DNA from: Clostridiales bacterium
GTDB taxonomy: Bacteria; Bacillota; Clostridia; Oscillospirales; Oscillospiraceae
DNA: 64,000 nt
NCBI GenBank assembly: GCA_004553495.1
Contig: SFLE01000010.1
Coordinates: forward strand, 9,119 to 73,118
Direction: 5' to 3'
The position numbers and the translations under genes are program-made. Each line of letters begins with the position of its first letter. Position 1 is the stretch's first letter. A model generated the notes under the pieces. It was not told where the DNA came from. It worked only from the letters and a program-made list of their open reading frames with translations, and made no database searches. Positions 16,268 through 24,669 of the stretch are shown one piece after another.

Positions 16268-16858
16268 AACTCTGACCGGTGATGCGGAAAAGCTCGAAAC
16301 CGACCAAACCAAACTGCAAATGCTCCGGCAGGAGTATAATGGTTTTTCCAAAGCCGCCGGACTTCGAACGCAGACAGAGCGCGCCGAAGTCGCGGGCTTT
16401 GACCGCAGGCAAGCACGGCAAGTGCGAACTATAAAAGAATTGCAAATGCTGCAAATTCGATGTATAATGCAGGAAGCGAAAATCAGAATATCAAGGCTTA
16501 TATGCGCGATTTGCCAATACGCAAGCAGATACGATCTGAATCTGAAAAGCTGATAGTTAACCCTGAAAAGCAAGCACGGCACATTAAAAACAGTGAAGGG
16601 TATGTTTTAGGACGAAGCTACATCACGGTAAGTAACGCAGAATTGCAGGATATTGTGAGCCGGTATGCCGGAACAGGGGAAATTGTAAGATCAAGTAAAG
16701 GTAAATTTATGAATAGGGAGATCATTACAGTAGACAGAGAAATAGGCATAAGTATTGATCCGCAAACCCAAGAAGAGACACCAACAAACCGCGCTTATAT
16801 ACATTATAGTAAATCTGGTACGCATGTTGTACCAACAGCAAGGGAGAAAACAAAATGA
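16268..16858 (+). pseudogene. Phage minor capsid protein 3' end with Ntox50 toxin domain, frameshifted
   Basis: From 16268 one frame reads the end of a phage minor capsid protein (EYNGFSKAAGLRTQTERAEVAGF). Near 16405-16415 the meaningful frame jumps: the continuation (ANYKRIANAANSMYNAG) is in another frame and runs to TGA at 16858. The last 95 residues look like polymorphic toxin domain Ntox50 (NPEKQARHI, GRSYITV, IHYSKSGTHVVPT), which is known at the C-terminus of phage minor capsid proteins and predicted to be an RNase-like toxin. The N-terminal bulk of the capsid gene is missing. An ATG at 16460 could still make a 132-residue toxin-only protein. Confidence 0.75.
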
Positions 16859-17049
16859 CAAACCTATATGATTACTTCGGCCGAGATGTATCTATAGTAG
16901 ATGTAGACGGCAAAAAGTGGTGCGGCAATGTAACGGCGTATACATCCGCGATTGATAGTGAAACAGGCGCGGAGGAAATCGCGGTGCGGACATCTGATGG
17001 CTTGATTGGCTTTTGCTTATCTGACATCGAAATCATTGAAGAAAGGTAA
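16855..17049 (+). CDS. Small protein partner of the Ntox50 toxin, possible immunity protein
   Basis: A 64-residue acidic protein (MTNLYDYFGRDVSIVDVDGK) with alternating hydrophobic residues that predict a small beta barrel, like Sm/LSM-type folds. Its ATG overlaps the toxin stop (ATGA) and it has AGGGAG nine bases ahead. Position and size fit an immunity protein for the adjacent Ntox50 toxin or a small phage structural protein. Sequence alone cannot decide. It is intact, although the upstream capsid gene is broken. Confidence 0.65.
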   Translation: MTNLYDYFGRDVSIVDVDGKKWCGNVTAYTSAIDSETGAEEIAVRTSDGLIGFCLSDIEIIEER

Positions 17050-17196
17050 GCCCCATAACAACTTAATTGATTGAAGCAGCTAAGCGGAAACGCGAGGTTG
17101 CTTTTTTCATATCCATTTGGTCTACGCGCCGACCTAATAATGCGCGGCGGCGGGAGCTGGCGACCTCCTAAAACGCCTACGCCGTAAAGGAGAACC

Positions 17197-17373
17197 ATGA
17201 AAACAGAATTTTTGCAGAATTTCAAAATCGGAGAACAGGCGCTGACAAAAGAGACTATAGATGCCATACTCGCCGAAAATGGACGCGACATTGAAGCGGC
17301 AAAGAAACCCTTTGCGGATTACGAGGCACTCAAAGACCGCCTCAAAACCGCCGAGGACGGCGGAACGCTTTGA
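17197..17373 (+). pseudogene. Phage GP20-type scaffold protein, 5' stub
   Basis: 58 codons from ATG 17197, with AAAGGAG ahead, match the start of phage minor structural/scaffold protein GP20 (TKETIDAILAENGRDIEAAK, then PFADYEALKDRLKTAEDG). The normal protein is about 180-200 residues. Here it ends at a TGA right after GGTL, and the downstream DNA belongs to unrelated minus-strand fragments. The order capsid-Ntox50, small protein, GP20 is the ordinary head-module order, so this is the leftover of one prophage segment. Confidence 0.7.
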
Positions 17374-17411
17374 CTCAGAAGTCTTATTCATTTATGTTCC
17401 TCCGATGTGCA

Positions 17412-17561
17412 TTATGCCGCAAGCTCGCCGACCTCACCGATGCCGAGCCCGTCCGTGTCCTTGCCGCAGAGCACTACGCAGCGCCCGCTCGGAATGCTTC
17501 CCGAGGTCTGCCGAAGCACCGGAAAGCTTTCTTCCGAATATTTAAATTCAAAATCTATCAT
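17412..17561 (-). pseudogene. ABC/ECF transporter ATPase, N-terminal stub
   Basis: Forty-nine codons from ATG 17561 read FEFKYSEESFPVLR...IPSGRCVVLCGK. This is the N-terminus of an energy-coupling-factor type ATPase up to the first residues of the Walker A loop, after which the sequence turns into DTDGLGIGEVGELAA and stops. A further minus-strand start with GGAGG (MNKTSESKR, 17391) follows and soon runs into the prophage segment. A TetR-type regulator lies just upstream. The remains look like a TetR-ECF transporter operon lost by deletion. Confidence 0.55.
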
Positions 17562-17612
17562 GACTGTCTCTTTCTTACCAGTTAGCAGCGCCTAACTGGC
17601 TGCGCCAAGAAA

Positions 17613-17631
17613 CGGGCGGGAGTACCGCCCG
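17613..17631. terminator. Hairpin after truncated TetR gene
   Basis: CGGGCGG, loop GAGTA, CCGCCCG, with A5 on the plus strand and a weak T-rich tail on the minus. A second palindrome, CCAGTTAG...CTAACTGG, is at 17579-17600. It may end the TetR fragment's transcript. Confidence 0.4.
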
Positions 17632-17647
17632 AAAAACTTTAGGCTTC

Positions 17648-18139
17648 TTATTTAAGTGCGTCGCACAATTGCCGCCAGCCGGCATTGAAGAAATCGAGGA
17701 TCGATCTCAGGCAGGCGAACATTCTGTCCTCATCGAGGTGCTCGTTGAGAAGCTGCCTGAAATACCAGAACTGCGACCCCATCAGCAGCCGGATAGAGTC
17801 CTCGTTTGGCGCTTTGCCGTAGACCTCGGAGAAAAAATCAATGGTCTGTCTTGCTTTGCGGTCCATAAGCTCCTTGAGCATCGTCTCGGCGGAGCTTCCG
17901 TCGCTGCGGCTGAAAAAGAGGGTGCATTCGTCGTAGTGCTCGGTGAGCAGACGAAAATAGATACCCTCCTCCACATTTATGGCGCGGATAATATCCTCGG
18001 TCAAGGCGCTTTTTCTCGCCCGCTCGTATTTCTCCGCGGCAGGAGAGAATATTTCCTCCATAGTCTTAAAAAAGTCCTGAAGCAGGCTATAATATTTTTT
18101 GAATGGAATTAGAGACCGACGCTTGGTAAGGGTATACAC
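17648..18139 (-). pseudogene. TetR-family regulator, probably 5'-truncated
   Basis: The 163-residue frame has a TetR-type ligand-binding half (about 35-163: AINVEEGIYFRLLTEHYDE, FFSEVYGKAPNEDS, GSQFWYFRQLLNEHL), but the first 30 residues (MYTLTKRRSLIPFKKYY) show no helix-turn-helix. Usual TetR regulators are about 200 residues with the HTH at 20-60. Two terminator hairpins lie immediately upstream, so the 5' end probably was lost. It would once have controlled the neighbouring ABC transporter. A short functional protein cannot be excluded. Confidence 0.55.
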
Positions 18140-18161
18140 AGTTTTATCGCATAGAAAAATG

Positions 18162-18190
18162 CCGCCGCAATTCTGCTAAAATTGCGGCGG
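18162..18190 (-). terminator. Terminator hairpin downstream of tRNA-Leu
   Basis: CCGCCGCAATT and AATTGCGGCGG around a 7-base loop, followed on the minus strand by ATTTTT. It is the second of two hairpins after the tRNA. Confidence 0.7.
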
Positions 18191-18229
18191 TGCCGGTGGC
18201 ATGAGCGAAATATGTCGTTTATAAAAAAT

Positions 18230-18257
18230 CGTCGCAAGCGATACAAAGCTTGCGACG
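18230..18257 (-). terminator. tRNA-Leu terminator
   Basis: Perfect 10-bp stem CGTCGCAAGC / GCTTGCGACG with T6 on the minus strand, four bases after the tRNA CCA end. Confidence 0.85.
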
Positions 18258-18261
18258 ACGA

Positions 18262-18347
18262 TGGTGCCGGTGGCCGGACTCGAACCGGCACGACGCAAGC
18301 ATCAGAGGATTTTAAGTCCGCCGTGTCTACCATTCCACCACACCGGC
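18262..18347 (-). tRNA. tRNA-Leu (anticodon TAA)
   Basis: The reverse strand folds as a long-variable-arm tRNA: acceptor GCCGGTG/CACCGGC, D arm with GGTGGAATGGTAGAC, anticodon loop CTTAAAA in a GGA/TCC stem, variable arm TGATGCTTGCGTCG, and T arm GCCGGTTCGAGTCCGGC. The 3' CCA is encoded. Reads UUA codons. It is followed by two terminators, and its 3' end is partly duplicated at 18189-18200. Confidence 0.95.
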
Positions 18348-18419
18348 AGGTGCGTTAGCTTTCTAATTTTAGCATCGGGGGATAGGAATGTCAATGTTTT
18401 AGAAAAAGCTTCTGAGCTC

Positions 18420-18448
18420 TTGCGTAAATGAAAGAAATTTGTTATCAT
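18420..18448 (+). promoter_or_regulatory. Promoter of candidate small RNA
   Basis: TTGCGT-N17-TATCAT, with no coding frame beginning within the next 110 bases before a terminator. Confidence 0.5.
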
Positions 18449-18454
18449 ACCCTT

Positions 18455-18560
18455 TCATGTGAAAAGAGCCTAAAAAAGAGAGGTATACAAGCCTTATAAT
18501 AATCATCCTTGTTCAGGGGCTGATATAAATCCCCAAAGCCAGCCGAAAGGCTGGCTTTTT
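18455..18560 (+). ncRNA. Candidate small RNA
   Basis: The 280-base gap between tRNA-Leu and recJ has a plausible promoter (18420-18448) and ends in a perfect terminator (AGCCAGCC, tetraloop GAAA, GGCTGGCT, T5) at 18537-18560. The sequence between has no sensible reading frame and contains a further small hairpin (GGGG...CCCC at 18516-18534). A transcript of about 105 nt is predicted. I do not recognise a known family (it lacks 6S, SRP or tmRNA marks). It could alternatively be the recJ leader with an attenuator. Confidence 0.4.
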
Positions 18561-18628
18561 CATTTACATAAACAAAAAAGTGTGTTATTATATTCAACTA
18601 TAAAAATATATTGAAGTAGTGTTTGTTA

Positions 18629-20641
18629 ATGGATTACAGTAAATGGAAAATTGAAGAGAAGGCGCCGGAAGCTGAAAGGCTTTTCCTCGGTGCCGGATAT
18701 GCGCCGCTGCTTGCAAAAATGCTCAGCGTTCGTGGGATAGCGAGCCTTGACGAGGCGAAAAGCTTTCTTGATGGCGGCGCGGAGCTGCTTGCAGACCCCA
18801 TGCTTTTAAAGGACATGGACAAGGCGGTGCCGCGCATAAGGCGCGCGATCTCGGCGGGGGAGACCGTTGCGGTGTACGGCGACTATGATGTCGATGGCAT
18901 AACCTCGACCTGCCTGCTGACCGACTGGCTGCGCAGCCGCGGACTCAGATGCTATCCGTACATCCCCGACAGAATAGACGAGGGCTACGGCATAAACGAC
19001 GCGGCCATCGAGAGCCTGCACGCCAAGGGCGTCAGCCTTATCATAAGCGTTGACTGCGGCATAACTGCGGCTGCCGAGGCAGAGTTTGCGCGTAAGATCG
19101 GTGTTGACCTCATCATAACCGACCACCACGAGTGCAGGGAGCAGACGATACCCGATGCCATCGCGGTCATCGACCCCAAGCAGGATGAGTGCAGGTATCC
19201 GAACAAGGAACTTGCCGGTGTGGGCGTTGCGCTCAAGCTCGTGTGCGCCGTTGAGAACGAGAGTGAGCGCGTGGTTGCGCGGTATGCCGACCTTGCCGCC
19301 ATCGGAACGGTGGCGGATGTCGTGCCGCTCACGGGCGAGAACAGATACATCGTGCGGCGCGGACTTGCCATGCTTGAGCATACCTCCCGCCCGGGACTTG
19401 AGGCACTGCTGCGCGAATCAGGTGCGTCGGAGCGGAAAATGTCGTCGTCCACGATAGGCTTTACGCTTGCACCGCGCCTGAACGCCGCCGGCAGACTCGG
19501 AGAGGTGTCCGTCGCGGGCAGACTGCTCATGACCGGCGACGCGGACGAGGCGAACACCCTTGCGGATAAGCTGTGCGAGCTAAACCGCCGCCGCCAGCAC
19601 CTTGAAACGGAGATATGGGACGATGCCTCCGGCATGATGGACGGCAAAATGCCATCTACCCCGATAGTGCTTGCCAGCGAAAAATGGCATCAGGGCGTTA
19701 TCGGCATAGCGGCGTCAAAGCTTGCCGAGCAGTACTCCAAGCCGACCGTTATGATATGTCTCGACGGCGAAAAGGGAAAGGGCTCATGCCGCAGCTATGG
19801 CGGGTTCAACCTCTTTGACGCGCTTTCGGCGTGCTCGGAGTATCTCGAGGGCTTCGGCGGTCACGCGCTCGCGGCGGGACTCAATATAAAGAGGGACAAG
19901 CTCAGGCAGTTCTGCAATGCCTTTAACGAATATTATGAAAAGAATAAGCCCAGCGAGCTTCCGACGCTCAACTGTGATATTGAGGTGACCGATCCGGACA
20001 TACTTGATATGGAGGGTGTTGCCGCCCTGGGCAGGCTTGAGCCCTATGGGAGCGGAAACCCCAAGCCCATGCTTTGCATAAGCGGAGCAAGGCTTGAGCG
20101 GGTAACGCCGATCGGCGGGGGAAAGCACCTGCGCCTGAGCATCAGCTTCAGGGGCGCAAGCTTCGAGTGCGTGTTTTTCTCGCACAGCGAGGCTGAGCTG
20201 GGGCTGCGCGCGGGCGACAGGATAGACATAGCCTTTACTCCGCAGATAAACGAGTTCAGGCTGCGCCGCAGCGTGCAGCTTCAGGTAACGGCGGTAAAGG
20301 CGCATGACCCGAGACCGCTGTGCGAAAAGATATTGACCGATATGCCGGTAGCCGAGGCGTCGTGCTATTGCCCCGACAGAGGTGCGTTCATAAAATCATG
20401 GCGCAGGCTCCAGTCTCTCGGCGGCACGGTGGCAGCTGACCTCGACGGGGTCATACGGCAATGCCCGCACGGGGTGGAGCCCGAGCGGTTCTGCATCTGC
20501 CTGAGAGTGCTGTGCGAGTTGGGGCTTCTGCGTATGGCAGCCCCCGGCTCCGTTTTCGGAGCAAGGATAGTCACGGGCTGCGCGAAGGTCAATCTTGAAA
20601 GCTCGGAGCTTATAAAACGCTTGAAAGCGAGACGGTCGTAA
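18629..20641 (+). CDS. recJ: Single-stranded-DNA-specific exonuclease RecJ
   Basis: 670 residues. DHH-family motifs are present: YGDYDVDGITSTCLL (motif I, about residue 80), VDCGITAAAEA, DHHECRE (motif III) and the DHHA1 region GGHALAAGLNI. The C-terminal OB fold follows. RecJ degrades single-stranded DNA 5' to 3' in recombination and mismatch repair. ATG 18629 is chosen over an upstream TTG. The stop overlaps the relA start by one base, so it heads the operon recJ-relA-dtd-hydrolase-exporter, a common Clostridia order. Confidence 0.96.
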   Translation: MDYSKWKIEEKAPEAERLFLGAGYAPLLAKMLSVRGIASLDEAKSFLDGGAELLADPMLLKDMDKAVPRIRRAISAGETVAVYGDYDVDGITSTCLLTDWLRSRGLRCYPYIPDRIDEGYGINDAAIESLHAKGVSLIISVDCGITAAAEAEFARKIGVDLIITDHHECREQTIPDAIAVIDPKQDECRYPNKELAGVGVALKLVCAVENESERVVARYADLAAIGTVADVVPLTGENRYIVRRGLAMLEHTSRPGLEALLRESGASERKMSSSTIGFTLAPRLNAAGRLGEVSVAGRLLMTGDADEANTLADKLCELNRRRQHLETEIWDDASGMMDGKMPSTPIVLASEKWHQGVIGIAASKLAEQYSKPTVMICLDGEKGKGSCRSYGGFNLFDALSACSEYLEGFGGHALAAGLNIKRDKLRQFCNAFNEYYEKNKPSELPTLNCDIEVTDPDILDMEGVAALGRLEPYGSGNPKPMLCISGARLERVTPIGGGKHLRLSISFRGASFECVFFSHSEAELGLRAGDRIDIAFTPQINEFRLRRSVQLQVTAVKAHDPRPLCEKILTDMPVAEASCYCPDRGAFIKSWRRLQSLGGTVAADLDGVIRQCPHGVEPERFCICLRVLCELGLLRMAAPGSVFGARIVTGCAKVNLESSELIKRLKARRS

Positions 20642-22881
20642 TGGCAGACATTGAAAAGAAAATACTTGATCCGGATGAAATGTTCGATGCGCTGCGCAAG
20701 AAGATAGATGACAGCGGCATGGAAATGGATATGGGCAGAATAGAGGCGGCTTACCACATGGCAAAGCTCGCCCATTCCGGTCAGCTCAGAAAGGACGGCT
20801 CACCGTATGTCACGCACTGCGTCGCGTCGGCGGATATTGCCGTTGACATGGGGCTTGACGAGGACTCTATAGTTGCAGCTCTGCTGCACGATGTCATAGA
20901 GGATACCCAGCTCACGCACGGCGACATTGCCCGCCAGTTCGGAGAGTCCGTTGCGAACATCGTCGAGGGCGTTACCAAGCTCACGCGCGTGCAGTACACG
21001 AGCAAGGAAGACGAGCAGATGGAAAACCTCCGCAAAATGCTCATGGCAATGGCGAAGGATATACGCGTTATCCTCATAAAGATAGCCGACCGGCTGCACA
21101 ATATGCGCACCATGGCGTATCAGACCGAGGAAAAGCAGCGGCAGAAATCGCTCGAAACGATGGAGATATACGCTCCCATCGCCCACCGTCTCGGTATGCA
21201 GAGAGCGAAGTGGGAGCTGGAGGACCTTGCACTTATGTACCTTGATCCGGCGGGATACAAGGAGATAACCGACACATTGAACGAGCGCATGGACACCCTC
21301 AAAAGCTTCATGTCGAGCGTTGAGACAAAGATGAAGCAGCGCCTTGAGGAAGAGGGGCTGGATGTCACCGTAACGAGCCGTATAAAGCACATTTACAGTA
21401 TATACAGAAAAATGTACGCGCAGAAGCTCGATATCAATGGTATATTTGACCTGTGCGCTTTCCGCGTTATCGTAGATACCATACCAGACTGCTACAATGT
21501 GCTGGGCATCATTCACGATATGTTCAAGCCCGTTCCCGGCAGATTTAAGGACTATATATCCACGCCCAAGCCGAATATGTACCAGAGCGTTCACACAACG
21601 GTCATCGGCTCCGAGGGCATACCGTTCGAGGTGCAGATCCGCACATGGGAAATGCACCGCACCGCAGAGTACGGCATTGCGGCGCACTGGAAGTATAAGA
21701 TAGGCGACAATGCCGATACCGTTATAAAAACGGGCGATGAGGAGAAATTTGCGTGGGTAAGGCGACTGCTTGAGAGTCAGCAGGAGTCGGACGCAACAGA
21801 CTTTTTCCACAATCTCAAGATAGATATGTTTGCCGACGAGGTGTTCGTGTTCTCGCCGAAGGGCGATGTCATAAACCTTCCGGCGGGTGCTACGCCCATC
21901 GACTTTGCGTACAGCATCCACTCCGCCATCGGCAACAGCATGATCGGCGCCTCTGTAAACGGCAGGATAGTGAACTTCGACTATGTGCTGCAAAACGGCG
22001 ACATAGTTGAGGTCAGAACCTCGAAAAACGCCGCCGGACCGAGCCGCGATTGGCTCAATATCGCAAAAAGCGGCTCCGCGCGCACAAAGATAAAGCAATG
22101 GTTCAAGAAGGAGCGCCGCGAGGAGAACATCGAGCGCGGCCGTGCCATGTTCGAGTCGGAGCTGAAAAACAAGGGGCTGCGGCTTGAGGATATAAGCGAC
22201 GAGGAGATTCTGCCGCAGCTTCTGAAAAAGGTCTCGTACACTAGCCTTGACGATATGTACGCCGCCATAGGCTACGGCGGCATGGCTGCAACGAGAGCCG
22301 TGAACCGCATGAAGGACGAGCTTGCCCGTCTGCACCATGTTTCCGGCAAGAAGACCGTTCTCGAAAAGGTCACCGAGGCAGCCGAAAGGCGCGAGCAGAT
22401 GGCTCAGAAGCGGGTCAAGCCCGTGCACGGCGTTCTTGTAGAGGGGCTGGATAACTGCCTTATCAAATTCTCCCGCTGCTGCACGCCCATACCGGGCGAC
22501 GATATCGTCGGCTATATAACCCGCGGGCAGGGCGTTTCAATCCACCGTACCGACTGTGCAAACTATGCGCGGCGCGAATTCAAGCCCGAGGACATCGGGC
22601 GCTGGATAAATGTAAGCTGGGCGGACGAGATAAAGGAGAGCTACTCAACGGCTATAACCGTTGTCTCGCGCGAGCGCAGCGGACTTATAATGGACATTGC
22701 GTCGATATTCAACACCCTCAACACAAAGGTGCGCACCATAAACGCGCGCGATACGGGCGATAAATCAATAGTGAATATAACTCTGGAGACAAGGGGACTT
22801 GACGAGCTGAAGGCTGTAATGAACAAGCTCAATTCTCTGCCCGGAGTTGTCGAGGTAAACAGAAACGGAGGTAAGAAATGA
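20641..22881 (+). CDS. relA: Bifunctional (p)ppGpp synthetase/hydrolase RelA/SpoT
   Basis: 746 residues with all long-RSH domains. The HD hydrolase (HCVASADIAV...LLHDVIEDT, residues 50-90) has an intact His-Asp pair. The synthetase (RIKHIYSIYRKM, then YQSVHTTVIG, about 245-325) follows, then TGS (about 395-455, DEVFVFSPKGDVINLPAGAT), a Cys-containing helical/zinc-finger region (RCCTPIPGDDI) and a C-terminal ACT domain (about 665-740). Both activities look intact, so it can make and destroy the stringent-response alarmone. It overlaps recJ by one base and dtd by four. Confidence 0.97.
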   Translation: MADIEKKILDPDEMFDALRKKIDDSGMEMDMGRIEAAYHMAKLAHSGQLRKDGSPYVTHCVASADIAVDMGLDEDSIVAALLHDVIEDTQLTHGDIARQFGESVANIVEGVTKLTRVQYTSKEDEQMENLRKMLMAMAKDIRVILIKIADRLHNMRTMAYQTEEKQRQKSLETMEIYAPIAHRLGMQRAKWELEDLALMYLDPAGYKEITDTLNERMDTLKSFMSSVETKMKQRLEEEGLDVTVTSRIKHIYSIYRKMYAQKLDINGIFDLCAFRVIVDTIPDCYNVLGIIHDMFKPVPGRFKDYISTPKPNMYQSVHTTVIGSEGIPFEVQIRTWEMHRTAEYGIAAHWKYKIGDNADTVIKTGDEEKFAWVRRLLESQQESDATDFFHNLKIDMFADEVFVFSPKGDVINLPAGATPIDFAYSIHSAIGNSMIGASVNGRIVNFDYVLQNGDIVEVRTSKNAAGPSRDWLNIAKSGSARTKIKQWFKKERREENIERGRAMFESELKNKGLRLEDISDEEILPQLLKKVSYTSLDDMYAAIGYGGMAATRAVNRMKDELARLHHVSGKKTVLEKVTEAAERREQMAQKRVKPVHGVLVEGLDNCLIKFSRCCTPIPGDDIVGYITRGQGVSIHRTDCANYARREFKPEDIGRWINVSWADEIKESYSTAITVVSRERSGLIMDIASIFNTLNTKVRTINARDTGDKSIVNITLETRGLDELKAVMNKLNSLPGVVEVNRNGGKK

Positions 22882-23321
22882 GAGCCGTACTGACACGAGT
22901 GGACAGCGCGTCCGTTGCCATAGACGGTAAGGTAAAAAGCAGCATAGGCAAGGGCTTTCTCGTGCTGCTCGGAGTGCACGCCGACGACGGCGAGAAGGAA
23001 GCGCTAAAGATAGCGGACAAGATATGCGGTCTGCGCATATTTGAGGACGCCGACGATAAAATGAATGTCAACCCCATGGACGCGGGCGCGCAGCTGCTGA
23101 TAATCAGCCAGTTTACGCTGTTTGCCGACTGCAAGTCGCGCCGCCCCGGGTTTTCCAAGGCAGCCCGACCAGAAACGGCGATCCCGCTTTACGAAAAGGT
23201 CATAGCCGAATGCCGCAGCCGCGGCTTCGAGGTCGGTACCGGCGAGTTCGGCGCGAAAATGAAGGTCGAGTCCGTAAACGACGGACCCGTGACCATAATT
23301 CTTGATACAAGGGAGCTGTGA
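22878..23321 (+). CDS. dtd: D-aminoacyl-tRNA deacylase
   Basis: 147 residues, standard Dtd length. It removes D-amino acids (and glycine from tRNA-Ala) from mischarged tRNA. The active-site blocks are LLIISQFTLFADC (about 75) and VNDGPVTIILDT (about 135, the Gly-cisPro motif). ATG overlaps the relA stop (ATGA), a conserved relA-dtd coupling in Firmicutes. Confidence 0.96.
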   Translation: MRAVLTRVDSASVAIDGKVKSSIGKGFLVLLGVHADDGEKEALKIADKICGLRIFEDADDKMNVNPMDAGAQLLIISQFTLFADCKSRRPGFSKAARPETAIPLYEKVIAECRSRGFEVGTGEFGAKMKVESVNDGPVTIILDTREL

Positions 23322-23323
23322 GC

Positions 23324-23938
23324 ATGAACATTAAAACCATACCCGTCGGACAGCTTGAGACAAACTGCTATGTCGTTATAAACGAGGAAACGCTCGAGTG
23401 CGTTGTCATAGACCCCGGCGACGAGAGCAACACCATAATGGATTACATCGAGAGCAATAAGCTCAAATGCAGAGCGATAATGCTCACCCACGGTCACTTT
23501 GATCATGTCGGCGCGGTGGGCGAGATCGCCGCCGAGACCGGCTGCACCGTTTATATAAACGAGCGCGACGAGGGCTACAGGGTCGGCATGAGCGGAATGC
23601 TCTTCAAGCTGCCCGAGGGCGGAAAGACATATGACGACGGCGATGTTATCACCGAGGCGGGACTGACCTTCAGGGTGCTTGCAACTCCGGGGCACACCCC
23701 CGGCGGCGTGAGCCTTATCTGCGAAAACGCTCTGTTCACCGGCGATACGCTGTTTCGCGGAAGCTGCGGCAGAACGGATCTGCCCGGCGGCGATATGAAC
23801 GCCGAAATGGCGTCGCTCAAAAAGCTCTGCGCGCTTTCCGGCGACTATGAGGTATACCCAGGGCACATGGACAGCTCTACCCTTGAGCGGGAGCGCCGAT
23901 TTAACCACTATTGCCGCGAGGCCATGCAGAACTACTGA
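23324..23938 (+). CDS. MBL-fold metallo-hydrolase, glyoxalase II-like
   Basis: 204 residues. The metallo-beta-lactamase zinc motif THGHFDHVGAVG (about residue 55) is followed by TPGHTPGGVSL (His), FTGDTLFRGSCGRTDL (Asp) and YPGHMDSSTL (His), a complete binuclear site. The family includes hydroxyacylglutathione hydrolase-like thioesterases; the substrate is unknown. ATG 23324 is preferred (GGGAGC seven bases ahead) over GTG 23318. It lies immediately after dtd and is co-transcribed, as in many Clostridia. Confidence 0.92.
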   Translation: MNIKTIPVGQLETNCYVVINEETLECVVIDPGDESNTIMDYIESNKLKCRAIMLTHGHFDHVGAVGEIAAETGCTVYINERDEGYRVGMSGMLFKLPEGGKTYDDGDVITEAGLTFRVLATPGHTPGGVSLICENALFTGDTLFRGSCGRTDLPGGDMNAEMASLKKLCALSGDYEVYPGHMDSSTLERERRFNHYCREAMQNY

Positions 23939-23952
23939 CAACGGAGACATTA

Positions 23953-24417
23953 ATGCTTTACGACATACTCAAGACCCTCGTTATAGGAATGCTCCCAATC
24001 CTTGAAATACGCGGAGCGATACCCGTCGGCATTGCGGCAGGACTCGACCCGTGGCTGTCGTTCGGAGCGGGCTTTGTGGGCAATATGCTGCCCGTGCCGT
24101 TTCTCATTCTGCTGACCCGTCACATAATACAGTGGATGAAAAAGCACCATATCCTCGATAAATTCACCTCGTTTCTCGAGCGCAAGGGCGCCGAAAAAGC
24201 GGAAACGGTGCATAAGTACAGCTTTTGGGGATTGTTCATCCTCGTTGCCATACCGCTGCCGGGTACCGGCGCATGGACGGGCGCGCTTGTTGCCTCGCTT
24301 CTTGATATGCGCCTTAAAAGCGCGCTTCCGGCTATCGCCATGGGCGTTGCCGTTGCTGGGCTTATTGTGATGCTCGCAACCTTCGGCGTAATATCCGCTG
24401 GATCATTCTTTGGATAA
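23953..24417 (+). CDS. Small multidrug-export family membrane protein (COG2426)
   Basis: 154 residues with four or five hydrophobic segments. It opens with the family signature LPILEIRGAIPVGIAAGL and carries VAIPLPGTGAWTGAL near residue 115, typical of PF06695. The family is named from one efflux report; the real substrate is unclear. The start ATG at 23953 has GGAGACATTA in front. It is last in the recJ operon, with a terminator 50 bases on. Confidence 0.88.
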   Translation: MLYDILKTLVIGMLPILEIRGAIPVGIAAGLDPWLSFGAGFVGNMLPVPFLILLTRHIIQWMKKHHILDKFTSFLERKGAEKAETVHKYSFWGLFILVAIPLPGTGAWTGALVASLLDMRLKSALPAIAMGVAVAGLIVMLATFGVISAGSFFG

Positions 24418-24466
24418 TCATTCACGCGACATATAGCTGCTATAATCGAATAGATATGAATAAAGA

Positions 24467-24495
24467 CCTGCAAAATGCTGAATTTTGCAGGCCTT
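24467..24495 (+). terminator. Terminator of recJ operon
   Basis: CCTGCAAAAT, loop GCTGA, ATTTTGCAGG, then CCTTT. The remaining 100 bases before the next promoter are AT-rich with nothing recognisable. Confidence 0.75.
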
Positions 24496-24595
24496 TCGTG
24501 CATATATGCGCTTGGTTGTTGCATTTATACAATTGCGGCAATATACGAAGCCAATGTTTGTACAGATTTACAACATGAATTTTATTCAAAAACTA

Positions 24596-24624
24596 TTGCA
24601 TATTTGTGAATAAAAATGTATAAT
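24596..24624 (+). promoter_or_regulatory. Promoter of M14-SLH peptidase gene
   Basis: TTGCAT-N17-TATAAT, 45 bases ahead of the start codon. Confidence 0.7.
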
Positions 24625-24669
24625 AGCCACTGTCAATGAATAAAACAGAAAGGCGACAAGGTAGGAAAA

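Noticed and set aside
20800..22428. 542-codon antisense frame in relA
   Set aside because: It is a shadow of the well-supported relA frame, without start signals or domains.
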